Below, in pieces: positions 35,560-47,386 of a stretch of DNA of 64,000 bases (within the stretch, counting starts at the first letter, position 1; every line of letters begins with the position of its first letter). Below the pieces are notes generated by a model, which was given only the letters and a program-made list of their open reading frames with translations, did no database searches and was not told the origin of the DNA. Position numbers and translations under genes: made by a program. The DNA is from Phytophthora hibernalis (taxonomy: Eukaryota; Oomycota; Peronosporomycetes; Peronosporales; Peronosporaceae): assembly GCA_012656075.1 (NCBI GenBank), contig JAAKBF010000159.1, forward strand, positions 248,001 through 312,000, given 5' to 3'.

Positions 35560-38177
35560 CTCTTAAACTAGCTTGTCTTTCTTGTCTTGGTCGAAAGCTG
35601 AACTGGGAGCTCGCAGTGGGTGGCTCGCACATGATATGTGCACCACATCATTATTGTACCCATTTGTGTAAACACCATTTCCTCTCGTACCTCCAGGAAA
35701 TGAACCGTACATCGCGCGATGATTTCTCAGACTGAGGGCCGGTCTTGTATGTCGTAGGATTTAGAATTTAGGATTGCTCTCAGCTGCTAGAGATGCGCGG
35801 TGGGAGACCGCTGTCGGGATGGGCGACGTCGTTGAGCTGACAGGTGAAGCCAGTTTCTAGTGGCAACTGCCAAGCCAAACACAAACCCACTGTAGATGCC
35901 GCTGCAGGCGATTTCCGCCATTTGAGACTTCTTCACCACCATGGACTTCATTTATATGCTCGAGATGTTTGTCGTCTTAGATCAGAGACACTCAGGTCAT
36001 ACCATGACTTAATAATGGTTGGCGGCTACAGTACATATTCGACGATCGCTATTGACTTTCATTTTGTCGAAACGCATTGTCTTTGAGCGATTTGGTGATC
36101 ATCTGAAACATTTGATGAGCGATGTGACGCGAAAAGGTACATTTTCATGGGTAACGTTATATTCGCTGCACGACTCATTGGTCGCCAGACACGTTGGCGA
36201 CAAAATAAGAGAAACCCTTTGGATTCGGCGGTTGGCACCACCATTCGTCCAATTCCACCAAGATTTGGTGGTACAATTACTGTACATGTACAGTCGTGCA
36301 TATTCCCGTGTGTGACACGCGTCGGCCAAACATCAACACTCTAATACATGTGTACCTCAGCATTTGCGTGCACCACATTTTCGCTCAGTTTGGAAATCTT
36401 GCCCTCACAAGTGCCACCACGACGGCACGCATCGGCGGCGGACTCGGGGCAGTCCTGATCGCTACATGGCCCACCTGGACCCGGCGAGGGCCTCATTGGC
36501 TTCCTCGCGTCGTCTGCTCGCCGAGAATGCCAGCTACGGAGACCAAGGCTGACATTTGAAGTGAGAATGAACCCGAAAGGGCAAACATAATTCTCGCTGT
36601 GTTAAATATAATGCAGGGACCCACCAATGTAGAACAGGACTGCGCACGGCATCTAGGGATTGACAAGTTGCTGAAGTGATGAGATGTTTTTTACTGTAAG
36701 TAAGTGTGCAGTAGATATCGAAAACATATCAGTAGCCAGAAATCCAGGCAAAATCGAAGCCTCCCACAACATTTTTGGCAGAGCTAGGAGAACTACGCAG
36801 CGAGTATTTTCTTGTTCACACGTGGTAAAATAAATCAGGCTCGGCTGTACCGTTCATCTCAACACAATATCCAATCACCTGGTGTTCATTTACAGCTTCA
36901 CACAGGGTAAAAATTTGATTTGTATATAAGATTTTAAAGGTTTACCTTCAAAACATTACATACACTCCTACATGTAACTTACTGTAAGGTTACTGTTACT
37001 AAGTGTCTAGTGATGCCCATATACAGCAAAACAGAGAAGCCTAATTGTTCTCTGGATTTTATATCCAGAGTCTACCAGGGATTGCAACGAGGTCTGAATT
37101 GTACTTCTAATACCTTTCCTAATTCGATTTGAGTACCTAATCAAATGAGCTTTAAATGACTGCTATATTTAATATACGAGAATATTATTATTATATTTGT
37201 GACGGTTGACCCATCCGCAGAAGATTTGGACAAAACACCTTTATGATTCGATATCACTTATAATCGTATTTTACCTGCAGCAGATGATTTATCCAGACCG
37301 TTCAAGCAACATTTTGGATTTTTGGTTTTCTTCGAGCAACACACTACTGTAAAACAGTGCATCGTATGTTATAATATTGTGTTTGGATATTGACAGGCGA
37401 GGGAATTGGACCAAATTCCCACACCTGAACTTTATTAAGAATAGCATTTGACATCCGACTTTCAGATGAAAATGACCGAGTTTGTGGAAATTATAAGAGG
37501 TGACTTTCGATTTGTAAAGTGGCGCAGTGGCTAATGCGAAATACAGTCGTTGGTACATGGATTATTACACAGATGAAAACGACCTGCCACACGAGATGGC
37601 TTTCAATACGTAAGGTGAATTCTTGGTTAGTAAAGCTCCGAACACGGGTGATGATTCAATGGCGAAGAAAAACCGGTTTGCAGTCCATCGAAACAGTGGT
37701 GGGTGGGTGATACTGTGCCGCTTAAATGCTGTTGCCACTACACTCGGTAATACGGTCCAACGACTGCAAGGCCATACATGTAGTACAACAGGTAGCCCAG
37801 CTGAATTCCTTGAACTCGGCGCTTTCAGATGACTGTGTTGTGGCCTGGCCCCATGCTTCTAGAAGGATTCACCAGCTACTACTTGATGAATCGTACGTGG
37901 CCAGGGAGACGTACGCCGTGAAAGTGTCGGACGCACTAGACTTCATTATCATCACCGGGGTCCGGACCGGGGCCGCTGATGGGCTGTTAAATAGGAGCGA
38001 AAAGCCCAGTTATCAACCGGTGTAGGTGGGCAAAATAACAGGTTATCAACTCCACTGGTCTTCGGCATTGTGATAGGCAAAAATAGGTGCGACGCGGGGT
38101 GGTGGAGGGTCGGGCCTTCTTTCTGACAGTGCAAGACGCGCGCAGAAAGCAAGAAACACTGAAACGAGGACTTGGTC
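35560..38177. other. Long stretch without a recognised gene
   Basis: Most of this is AT-rich, especially 36600-37500. A perfect 16-base palindrome ACTGTACATGTACAGT lies at 36279-36294. Short open frames at 37519-38025 may be eroded parts of the following element, but I cannot support a function. Confidence 0.4.
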
Positions 38178-40104
38178 ATGTCAGATGAAGCGAGAATGGC
38201 CGTGGAGATGCAAGAGTCCAAACATAGGACATATGCCAAAGCGAAGGACCTGATGCCCAAGAACACAAAGTGGTCTTACGACAAGCGTCAGCAGAAGTTT
38301 ATCAAGTGGTGCATATAACTCCTTTAATGACTTGACTCGTTTCACTGTGACGGGAGAAAAACTTCATCTCTTTTTAGAGGAATGTGTCATCGGTAGACCA
38401 AAGAGACAGATGAACTCGAAACATCAAACGGGAAGGCTAGATACGATTGGCCGCTCACCTGTCAACTTGTATGTTGCAGCCATGGTTGATCTGTGGAAAC
38501 AACAAGCTGAATCAAGAGTAAACAGTTATCCTTCACCGCGTGATAATGCTGTGAAGTGGTTGCTCCAAATTACGCAGTTCGAGGTGGACGAGCGCAAGCG
38601 AAAAACTATGAGGACAGGGGTGCAGGTACTCTATGAGACGGTTATACAACTACAGAACAGATTCAGCAGATTGCTAGGTACTTTTGGGGAATACCGCATG
38701 AGGCGGGCACAAACTTGCGGAATCTATTGGCATTTCTTGTGAGCCATTACGCCCTAATGAGAGGGGGTCAGCGCGGATGTTGAAATTGGCCGATTTGCAT
38801 TCTATTACGCTGGAGAATGAAGGCTACAGTCCTTGCCGAGCCATAGTTATGGTGATGCACCAAGGAAAAACATACCAAGTGGGTCGTATGGAGGTTGGTG
38901 CTTGCATGCGGCACAAAAATGTGGAGATTTTTCCTCACGGACTGCTGGCGTTGTATTGTTTTGGCGTTGGCACGTGGATGGAGAAGCATTTCCAGATTTC
39001 ACATCCTCTGAACGATGGTACCCATTGAAACTCCTGAAAACAGGAAAAGATCCCAAGAAGATGATGTCATACAAAGTGCACAGAGAGGCTATTACAGCCG
39101 CGTTAAAGCATGTTGGAATTCACAGCAAGGCGAAAACGCATGTTGGACGAGGATGTGGGTCGTTAATGGCGGACCTTGGTGGTGCTAGTGAATCTCAAAT
39201 AAGGCGTTTAGGCCGCTGGAACACCCAATCTATGGAGAAGTGCTATCTCACATCTCTACCCTGCGAAGCTATGCGTACACTTGCTGGATTTGAGCCTTCT
39301 CGAGTTTTTTTTTGTTGCCCGCGCATCTGTGGATCTCCTTCTTCTCTACAACGCAAGATTTTCCCAGGTTGAGACGTGGCAGCAGGCTCTGAATGAAGGC
39401 AACGCTGAGCAGTCAATTGCAGCAGGGGATTTCTAGAGCTCCTGCAATATCTTCGCAAAGTTCTTCTTCGGGATGCAGTCTTCTTACAAGAGTTAACGCC
39501 GCATCATCCAGTGTGGAAGCACAATATTTTTGCCTCAAACGCATTTTTGCAATTCAAACATCAATCAAGAGAGTCAGTAACAACAATGGAGGACCCTGCT
39601 GATCAGAGGCTGCAAAAAGCTATGCCTATCTTGAAAGCAAAGCTGGATGGCGTACACCAAGATCTGAAGGCATCTGTTGATCAAGTAAGCTCAAAGATGG
39701 GAAGTGTGGAAGGCAACATCGCCGAAATATTGCGCACTCTTCAGCCGGTTCGAGGAGATACTGCCATACTTCAGGTTAAGCTGGTTACTAACACAGAAAA
39801 CAGCATCGCCACCATTTCTTGGAGCAGCGCATCTGCTGTACCTGAGGTTGGTGGTAGCCAGTCAGCAGTACCTCGTTACAAAATGCGCCGGGGATTGGAA
39901 TCGGTCAAAGAGCTGTGGGATGAATGGAGTATAGGCGTAGATGGAGGTACTGATGTGCGTGAGCTGGAACAACGTCATGGTACAAAGTGGTGTGATGCTG
40001 ATGAGAGACGATGTTTTAATCGTCGCCGAGCTGTTCTCAATTTCTTTCAGCAACTTTCGCGTGATGCACAACTCTTAATTGGGTCTCAAAGAACACTGCT
40101 ATAA
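38178..40104 (+). mobile_element. Tyrosine-recombinase element with Ndc10-like core and GCR1_C-like tail
   Basis: The ATG at 38178 gives MSDEARMAVEMQESKHR. A SAM-like core-binding region follows (NTKWSYDKRQQKFIKWC, LTRFTVTGEKLHLFLEEC). The catalytic part has Arg in LMRGGSARMLKLADL, the HxxR box in KTHVGRGCGSLMADLG, GRWN, and the Tyr in MEKCYLTSLP followed by MRTLAGFEP. This arrangement matches the recombinase-derived domain of the fungal kinetochore protein Ndc10. The C-terminal part (KMRRGLESVKELWDEWSIG, then ELEQRHGTKWC and CFNRRRAVLNFF) resembles the GCR1_C DNA-binding domain. Such a pairing is known in Crypton transposons. Frame changes near 38315, 38740, 38980 and 39370 interrupt it. All four catalytic positions are present, so the copy may be recent. 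No terminal repeats are expected or seen. Confidence 0.68.
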
Positions 40105-40639
40105 TTTACGATGAAGTGAAGAGTATCATCGTTGCTCGAGTTGCGCTAATCCAAGTAACTTCTTAGTTGCGATCCCATTTAACGGGCAGCTGTTCCACGG
40201 CGTGGACGGGTCGAAACGCGTGGAGAGTGTGGCGCACGTCTACAGGGTGGACGAACTGTCCGGCCTGTGCTTTCTGTACAGATACAAATTCATTCTTCGA
40301 GATATGAGCTTCGAAAACATCCTGTAGCGCGACGGGCGATCCGTGATCGCGTACTTGAGTCTGCGGATGCAGTAGCCGTCGTCGTTCTCTTCGTTGGGCA
40401 ACCCAACGAGCGGAAGAAGCTTCAACAAGAGCGGCGTGTTTTACCTGCAAGTGGCGGTGGGCAGGAACTAATACACGGAGCGGTCTGGATGTTTGCTGCA
40501 GAGGACGCTGTAGGATGACAGCGGCAGGTAGCAGAGGACACAGTGGATCAGCTGATGATGCAGGGGCGGTAACGTTGACTAGGGAATAGCTTAGCACAGT
40601 GTTATCTCTGTACGACCGGTTTACATAAAGTACATTTGG

Positions 40640-40715
40640 AATTTGGAATCATTCACCGCAGTATGACAGTACGGTACCGCAGTAAGCCAGTGCGGTAACT
40701 ACCGCAGTATAGCAT
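40640..40715. repeat. Cluster of ACCGCAGTA repeats
   Basis: ACCGCAGTA occurs three times within about 60 bases (40655-40710), interspersed with complementary-looking TGCGGTA/ACGGTA strings. It lies between the recombinase element and the Ulp1-like relic and may mark an element end. Confidence 0.45.
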
Positions 40716-40817
40716 TCCAGTAGAGTTTTGCTTCTGTAGGCCAGTTTACACTACAAAAATGGATTAACAATGTTTCAATTTTGCTGCATTAGTTTCGCCT
40801 TGTGTTTCACACTTTCC

Positions 40818-42850
40818 TCACTTTGGCATGAGTTCTCTATGAAGGTGAGAACGGTACGCAGACGCTTTGGTGGCGTTAAAACCGCCAGAAGTCCACTTCG
40901 CGATCTTCGCCTCTATTGTCCCAGGCATATCAGTAGCTATGTGCTTTGAAATAGCGTTCATGTAATGAAGAACGTAAAGCCCGCAATCCGCGCAGTTGTT
41001 ATGCTGTGGCTTTGTGTTGTAGACAAATGTTCTGCATTCGAGCGCAGCCGCATGTTCCGATCGTTTATCGTGAACTTTTTCAAGAACCAGTTCAGTACGT
41101 CAAACGCATAGGCTGAACTGTGAGCCTTTTCATTGAGTTGACATGATAAACTGTCGTGGGCGCAGACTGCAGGAAATTTTCGATTATCCGGAAGCCCCAG
41201 TGTTTGCAAGCCGAGACGGTAGGAGTAGGTAGCGGTATGACCAGTCAACCAATGCGCTCAGCCCATCACACATGCGCTGTTGCATGCGAGGTTTCCGAGG
41301 TGTAAATCTGGCGGTCTCCATCAAAGTGTACAATTCAGATGTACACACGCGAACTACTCCATTTTTTCGAATCAAATCGCGAGAAATAATTAAATCCAAC
41401 GCTGTCTGTGTCAACGAAGCATCAACCTGCAAACTATTCAAATCGCTAGGCATCACGTATATGGGTATACCGTTCTCGACATCCGTCCAAACGAACACGG
41501 CATCATGCTTTGGTAGACGCTTCCTGAAAAACCGATGCGGGATTTCTCTATCCGATTTACCCGAATCGAGAACCACGAAATAGCTATCACCAGAACTGCT
41601 GGGGTCATTACTCTCCTGTTCTCCACTGCTCTTAACTTCATCATCACCGTCATCAATAATCGCGTCACTATTCCCCGCTTCATCTACTTCGTTTACTTTC
41701 GGCCCTGCACCATTATCAAGCACACCGCCGTAATTATTGCCTTCAATGTCTGCTTCTAAAGTCGGAGCAGGACAATCATGAGTGGCGGGGAAGCACGAAT
41801 CCGCTTGCGTCGGTGACTTAGTGGATCTTGTTCAGGGACTTGAGTTGATGCCCTAACCGACTCTGCATCTGCATCTGTAACGGCAGGTGCAGCCCCACCA
41901 CTCTGGTTATCTCCGATCGACACTGTGCAGCTGAATTCGCCAGGGTGACTAAGGGCGTTGTAGTACTTGCATGTGAACCTTCAACTTCCTGTGATAGCTC
42001 CTCTGGTCTCGTTTCTCTCATCCAATACAAGTGCTTCAAATGATGTGTTGTCACGGCCGTATAGTGTTCTCTGCGGCTATACATGTCTGCAAATATAGGG
42101 CCAATTTCCAAAACATCTCGTACGTACTTGTCTAGAGATCCCTTGGCGTCGTTAACACAGGCCTTCGTCTGGTGCAGCGCCTCAACTGCTTCATCGTCAG
42201 AGTGCATGAGCATTTGTGTCGCCGAGCCTTTTAGATACATCACTGCATCCGATATCACGCGCAAAACCGAAGATCTAATATATGCTGGTACCATCACAGC
42301 AATTTGTCCACCCATACATTCCGCTTCGGCAGCCGAACAAGCAGCAACTTGTCTAATATCATTGCTTCTAGAGGCGAATGCCATTGCCGTTGTTTCGGCG
42401 ACGAGCGCTGCCTGCACCAGCTCACTGCGCTGCTTCACAAAGCCACTGAGTTACTCTTTGGTGGATGGGTCGCTCGGCATGGGTGTCGTAGGTTGCGCAA
42501 CAGCCACACTATTTTGGAGAGCCTGAGGGCGTTCGACGTCTGCATAGATCATTCTCGGATAGGGACTGCGATCTTTGTGACCATCACGGATGCCTCGGGG
42601 TTGTCGTCAAGGGAAAACTGCTGTCTGGGTTCTCATCAAAGTACGACTGCCTGGTTCCAGGTTGTTCGGAAAGCCAGCGTTGACGTAGAGACCTCCCTGC
42701 ACGGCTCTGCAGCCAGCTCCCGGCGGCCTTATCATGTCCAGGTTGGTCTTGAACAGCTTGCTTTCGTGCAAACTGTGCTGCATCAGCAGATACTTCAGCT
42801 CCATAATCGTCAGCGTACGCCCAAAATCCGCGGTGGCAACGCATCTTCAC
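40818..42850 (-). pseudogene. Ulp1-like C48 cysteine peptidase relic, probably transposon-borne
   Basis: The protein is spread over several minus-strand frames. The N-terminal pieces (LLMQHSLHESKLFKTNLDM near 42780, then a helical region at 42438-41818) are not recognised. The next piece has YVMPSDLNSLQVDASLTQT. The peptidase core follows: KHWGFRIIENF with the catalytic His-Trp near 41205, then TVYHVNSMKR, where the family Asp appears as Asn. The last piece is PQHNNCADCGLYVLHYM near 40990-41040, with the oxyanion Gln and the DCG holding the nucleophile Cys. It ends RSHLHRELMPK at 40818. C48 enzymes cleave SUMO-like tags, but in oomycetes many such genes sit on transposons. Frame breaks and the possible Asp-to-Asn change argue against activity. 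Confidence 0.65.
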
Positions 42851-43199
42851 TTGGCTTGGCTCCTAGGTAGTGAGTGATGTTGTGGGGTTGAGAGGCTTTG
42901 AGCCAGTATGACTACAAATCATTGGCTAAAATTCGAATACCGCTTATCTCCCCGGTCTCCAGCTGCGTCAAATCGACCAAAGACCTGGCCCAGGTCCCAG
43001 TGTGTGGCAGGGACGATAACCCTTCATTATTGGAGCGATTCTCACAGACGTTTTGAAAGGAACTAGGTACGTTGTTTAGTCTGGGAGATAGAATATTAGG
43101 CGTGGCGTTGGCATTGATGGAATTTATTTTCACCCCACTATTTATTGGTATTCACGAAAGCCCGCGTACTCGAAGCTCTCGTCGCAGTGCATGGTGTCG

Positions 43200-43450
43200 A
43201 GTCCTCAGTGCATAGGCTCACATATTTCCTGCCCATGTACTCACTCATTAACACTCAACCTACTCGACGGCTCACACGACACTTTACACAACCGGCGCAC
43301 ACTCAACACAGAACTTGTCTTCAGCTTCCACCATCGAGCTCACACACTACACTCAAACTCAACGGGCTCACACATTACACTCTACACACTGAATATACCT
43401 TCAGTCCAACAAGCTCGCTCATTCACACTCAACACATAGAACCCTGTCGA
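43200..43450. repeat. CACTCA/CTCACAC-rich low-complexity tract
   Basis: Irregular short repeats of CACTCA, CTCACAC and ACACT fill this stretch. There is no regular repeat-spacer structure and no coding feature. Confidence 0.55.
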
Positions 43451-43853
43451 GTCGACAGGTGAGTCTAAATTCACTCTTTGTTGACCACGCAAACTATGAC
43501 CACACACTCATGTTGCACGAACGTTGACCCAGTTGACGTCAAACAATCCTCGATGGGCTTCCCAATACCGCTACATTACCGGCCGTTTGCAACCGGGGTT
43601 GTATTTCCAGCGGTCGGGCTGATCAAAAACCTGATTGGATCAAGGCGCCGCCTGGAGACAGTATCAGTCGGAAGCGTGGTCAATACGGCTACAACAAGGA
43701 GGGTGCAGTTTGCAGCTTAGGTTGCATCCACAGATGCAAAATTTCACCGGGTTTGCAACCTGATTCGATACAAAAAGCAAGTTATGGCAGAGGGGCTGCA
43801 AACTGAAGAGTCGTGAGCACTATCCAAAACAGATCGCTCCACACGCAGTGACA

Positions 43854-45751
43854 ATGAATCGATACAAGGCAGAGCTGGCGAAGTTCATGGCGTTTAAGGA
43901 CGGCGTGGAGTACGCCTCTGATCACACTTTTACCACTGAAGTGCTGCTGCTCATCACCCCAGGCGATTTATGCCGCTGGATGAAGAAGCGAGCGTATGGG
44001 GATCCCGAGCCGAGCGAAGGCATGAAACCAGTTAATGCCCGATCAAGTACGCTGGAGTTTGCCAAGAAAGCCATTTCGTCGTTCATGCCGCGCATCAACG
44101 CGCCATGGGATCCTGTGACGGCACAGGGAACCCCACTCGTTCGGATGCGGTGAACAAGCTCATAAAAAAGTCAAGCACTGTGAAGTACGACGCGAGGGAG
44201 TTGATTCCAATGCCCGACGCCCAATTGAATTTGATGAATTTGTAAACTGTTGGAGCTTGTGCATTCAGAACAAGAACGCGGCGGGGACAAGTTCAAGGTT
44301 GGAAGCGTGTTGACACTTCAGTGGCATAATATAATGGCACGGATTGACGACATGATGAAGCTGCAGTTCAACAACTTCACGCCGAACACGCAGTTCCACC
44401 CTTCTCTGTCAAGTGCGGTGGTCGAAGAACATTTCGGAGGAAAGGGATGCACCAGAGCAAATTGTTTTTGGCAGTTTGGACCCACGCATTTGCGCGCTAC
44501 TCAACCTCGCCGTCTACATTGAAACCGCAGCAAACGTGATGAGATCGGAGTTCATTTACGGCAACCCACATGATGGTGACCGGGCTGTTAGGCGATTCAT
44601 TTAAAATGTATTTGACAAGCCAGCGTTCAAAAAGGTCAAGGACGAGAAATTAGGTACACATAGTCTTCGCAAGGTGCTGCCACCTACTGCAGCCGATGCG
44701 GCATCTCGAAAGACTACGTAAAATGGCGTGGGAGGTGGCGAACAAGGAAAGCGGACGTGGACGTATACATCGACAATACGCAGCCATATCCGGATGCGTG
44801 TGCTGCAGCAGCGTTGACCGGTCCTTTGGGGCCGTGCTTTACAAATTGAAGACTGGAATTGGATGTGCTGAGCCAAGTATGCTCGTCAACGAGATTGCAC
44901 CTGCTGTAAACCAGGTCATGGGCGAATCAATAGCAGCGACACTAGCGTTGCCATTACTATGGGTGACATTGGAGCCAAGCGATGTGTGTTCTACTCTTCT
45001 TCCTGACCATCTCAAGCGGCGGATTGTACAAGCGTATGCAAGCGCCGGTGGAAATCCCGCTATAAATCCGATGGAGAGAGAGGCATTCTACGTGCTAGGC
45101 GATGGATATCAGTTGAACTTGGTTGTCATTGACAGCGACGACACCAGCGAAGACAATGGCAACCCGGTTGCTCTGGTCGGGCGTTCTTCTAATGGCGGGG
45201 AGAAACGACATGACGAGAGTTTGCAGCCCTCCATTCACAGCTCCTTGCGTCACGGCGCTACATGACGGAGATTATGAACGAAATGCTGAGGTCTCGCCGT
45301 GAATGCCAACGTGAAATGCAAAAACGCAGGCTGTTCTGAAGCGACTTGCAGCATGCCCTATGCCACGATTCGCTAGATCTGGAAACAACGCCTCGACACA
45401 GCGCAAACAGAGGAGGGAACAATCACAGCACACCACCGAGCAGCACCAGCTCGACTATCGAAGAGGCCAAAGGACCTGTTCGAGCTCTGGCACGAATATC
45501 ATTTCGGCCTTACAGGTTTGAAACCTGCAAAAGATTTCTCGTCAGCTGAGCGCGGAGCGAACAAATTCGCGTACTCCAGGCGAAAACATTTCTGGGACGT
45601 GGTGGCAAACCTCATTCGTTCTGGTTACACGAGCGACTCCGCGATCGATAAAGTCTACGCGGTGTACGGCAGGCAACTGTCTGTGTCGAGCATCCTTTGT
45701 GGCCTCCGGGAGGACAAAAGGCGTGGAGGACACCCGAGCCTACGAATGTAG
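43854..45751 (+). mobile_element. Second-type tyrosine-recombinase (Crypton-like) element
   Basis: The ATG at 43854 starts MNRYKAELAKFMAFKDGVEY, a core-binding region. The catalytic half has Arg in NIMARIDDMMKLQFNNF, then GTHSLRKGAATYCSRCGIS with the HxxR box, WRGRWRTRK, and the Tyr in VDVYIDNTQPYP. A block TGPLGPCFYKLKTG follows. The C-terminal domain near 45480-45751 (LFELWHEYHFGLTGLKPA, AYSRRKHFWDVVANL, GGHPSLRM) resembles a GCR1_C-like DNA-binding module. Frame changes near 44145, 44420, 44605, 44735, 44840 and 45340 break it. The catalytic box differs from both other recombinase elements in this window, so it is a separate family. The copy is probably dead, but some breaks may be base-calling errors. 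Confidence 0.65.
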
Positions 45752-45867
45752 TTCTTCAACGCGTTGACATGCATAATATTGGCCAATTGATTTACATTCT
45801 ACGCTTAATATCAACCAATCATAGTATGGTTGCAAGCTGTGTTGCACAAATTGCGTGTATTTATACA

Positions 45868-46447
45868 GTAGTCACCGCAATTAGTGTCACCGACACTAAT
45901 TTATGTGATGTGTTTTTGCTTTTCTTCACGGAAATTAGCGTAGGTGTCGCTATTTGTGAACTAACACTAATTTAGGTGTGGTAAATTAGTGTCACTCTCA
46001 TATTTCAGCGCTGGCGTTGCCGTCACTATTAGTGACGAGTGTTAGTGACTCACTAACACTCGTCGTGCTCTTCTCTGTCGTAGCAATGACAGTCTTGCCA
46101 TCCAAACTCCTCGGGGTACTTCTGAATTAATATCTGGAGAAGCTGTGTTGGACAATCAACCTGAAGTGAAACCCCACCTCTGATCATTGTATTTCTGGAG
46201 TAGTTAATGCTGCATAAGCGTCCCATGACGAACCGCTTCAGCATCCATGACCGTAAAGAACTTCTTGCCTGTGGTTATCAGCTTTCTGCCATCCTTACCC
46301 TTAGCTTTCTCTGGCCTACTCACACTAATTTTGAATCTCAAAATTTCTTTTCACGTGAATTAGTGTCACGAATTCGTAGTGACACTAATTCCCGTGTGGC
46401 ACTAAAAAATTTTTGAACACACACTAATAATAGTTGCGGTGACTACT
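45868..46447. mobile_element. MITE-like element rich in inverted ATTAGTGTCAC repeats
   Basis: The left end has AGTAGTCACCGCAATTAGTG, and the right end carries the inverse, TTGCGGTGACTACT, so the termini form an inverted repeat. Inside, ATTAGTGTCAC or its complement recurs many times, and a perfect palindrome with 15-base arms lies at 46034-46064. No coding sequence is convincing. I did not find a clear target-site duplication, so the superfamily is open. Confidence 0.6.
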
Positions 46448-47386
46448 CCTATCTCACAGTATAAATTCTTATCTTGTATTAATACTTCGTAAACGCAGTG
46501 ATTCATGCGAAAATGTTGCTGGACCTGGAATAGCATTTTAAAGAAAGGAAGCGAAGACTACGATACCAACGATGGAGCGAGTGAGTATGTTGATGATTCC
46601 TGCTGTCGGTTTGTGCAAGGTTCCACGTTCCTGATGACGTCGTCACCGTTCCTACATGTAGGGCGTTTTCTCCTCAACAACTATCCAGATACAGTACCGG
46701 TAGAGACTCTACTGGGCTCCAGTCTGGAGACTCCAGAGTAGAGTCTCCAGTACCCTGAAGCCCTGTCTTATTACAGCTCCGCTTTTAAGCGTTGAGATGC
46801 AAGCCTTCAACTGCAGCTTCGCATGGCGTACCTGGAGGAGCGCATGCACTACCTCGGTCTTGTCACGAGAAACGTTGACCTAGCGACGCTCGGGCCTTCT
46901 TCCTCCAACGTTACCCTGTTTCTTCCTGCTATCTCAAGTCTCAAATTTCCGTCCCAAATTTGTCTCCCCTTTTGAGCTCCTCGCCTCCCTCGGGTGGGTC
47001 ACCCCTCCCCGATGGCTACAAAATCTCCGCCGGACGAAGGACTCGAAATACGATCACCTGATTGGTCAATCCGCCGGATTCGGAAATGTAAGACCCACTC
47101 TGAGTCACTGACTCAGTGTCACTGACACTGTGTCCACTTCCACGCTGACCCTGAAGTGGACCACGGGAAATCAGCTCTGACGGTGGGATCAGTCCTCTCC
47201 CGCCACGGGAGCCCTGTGGCTCTTTTCTTCATTCAAGGCGTCAACTTCTGACTCGTCTCGAGGTGGGCAGTCTCCGCATGAACCCCCAAAACGACTACCT
47301 GTCGAAGCAGTTCCCTCCCCTCACTTGAGCTTTTCAGCCGTCTCTCCCAGTTCGCCGGAATACGAAGTCTCCGATAACTCGTCACC
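46448..47386. other. Upstream region of P450 copy B
   Basis: No gene is seen. Short palindromic runs occur near 46705-46755 (GGAGACTCCAGAGTAGAGTC) and near 47100-47135 (GAGTCACTGACTCAGTGTC). The last 60 bases resemble the leader of P450 copy A, including AAGTCTCC followed by ATAACTC. Confidence 0.45.

Noticed and set aside
43200..43450. CRISPR-like or regular tandem array
   Set aside because: The CACTCA and CTCACAC strings are irregular in spacing and length, with no constant repeat and no unique spacers, and the host is eukaryotic.
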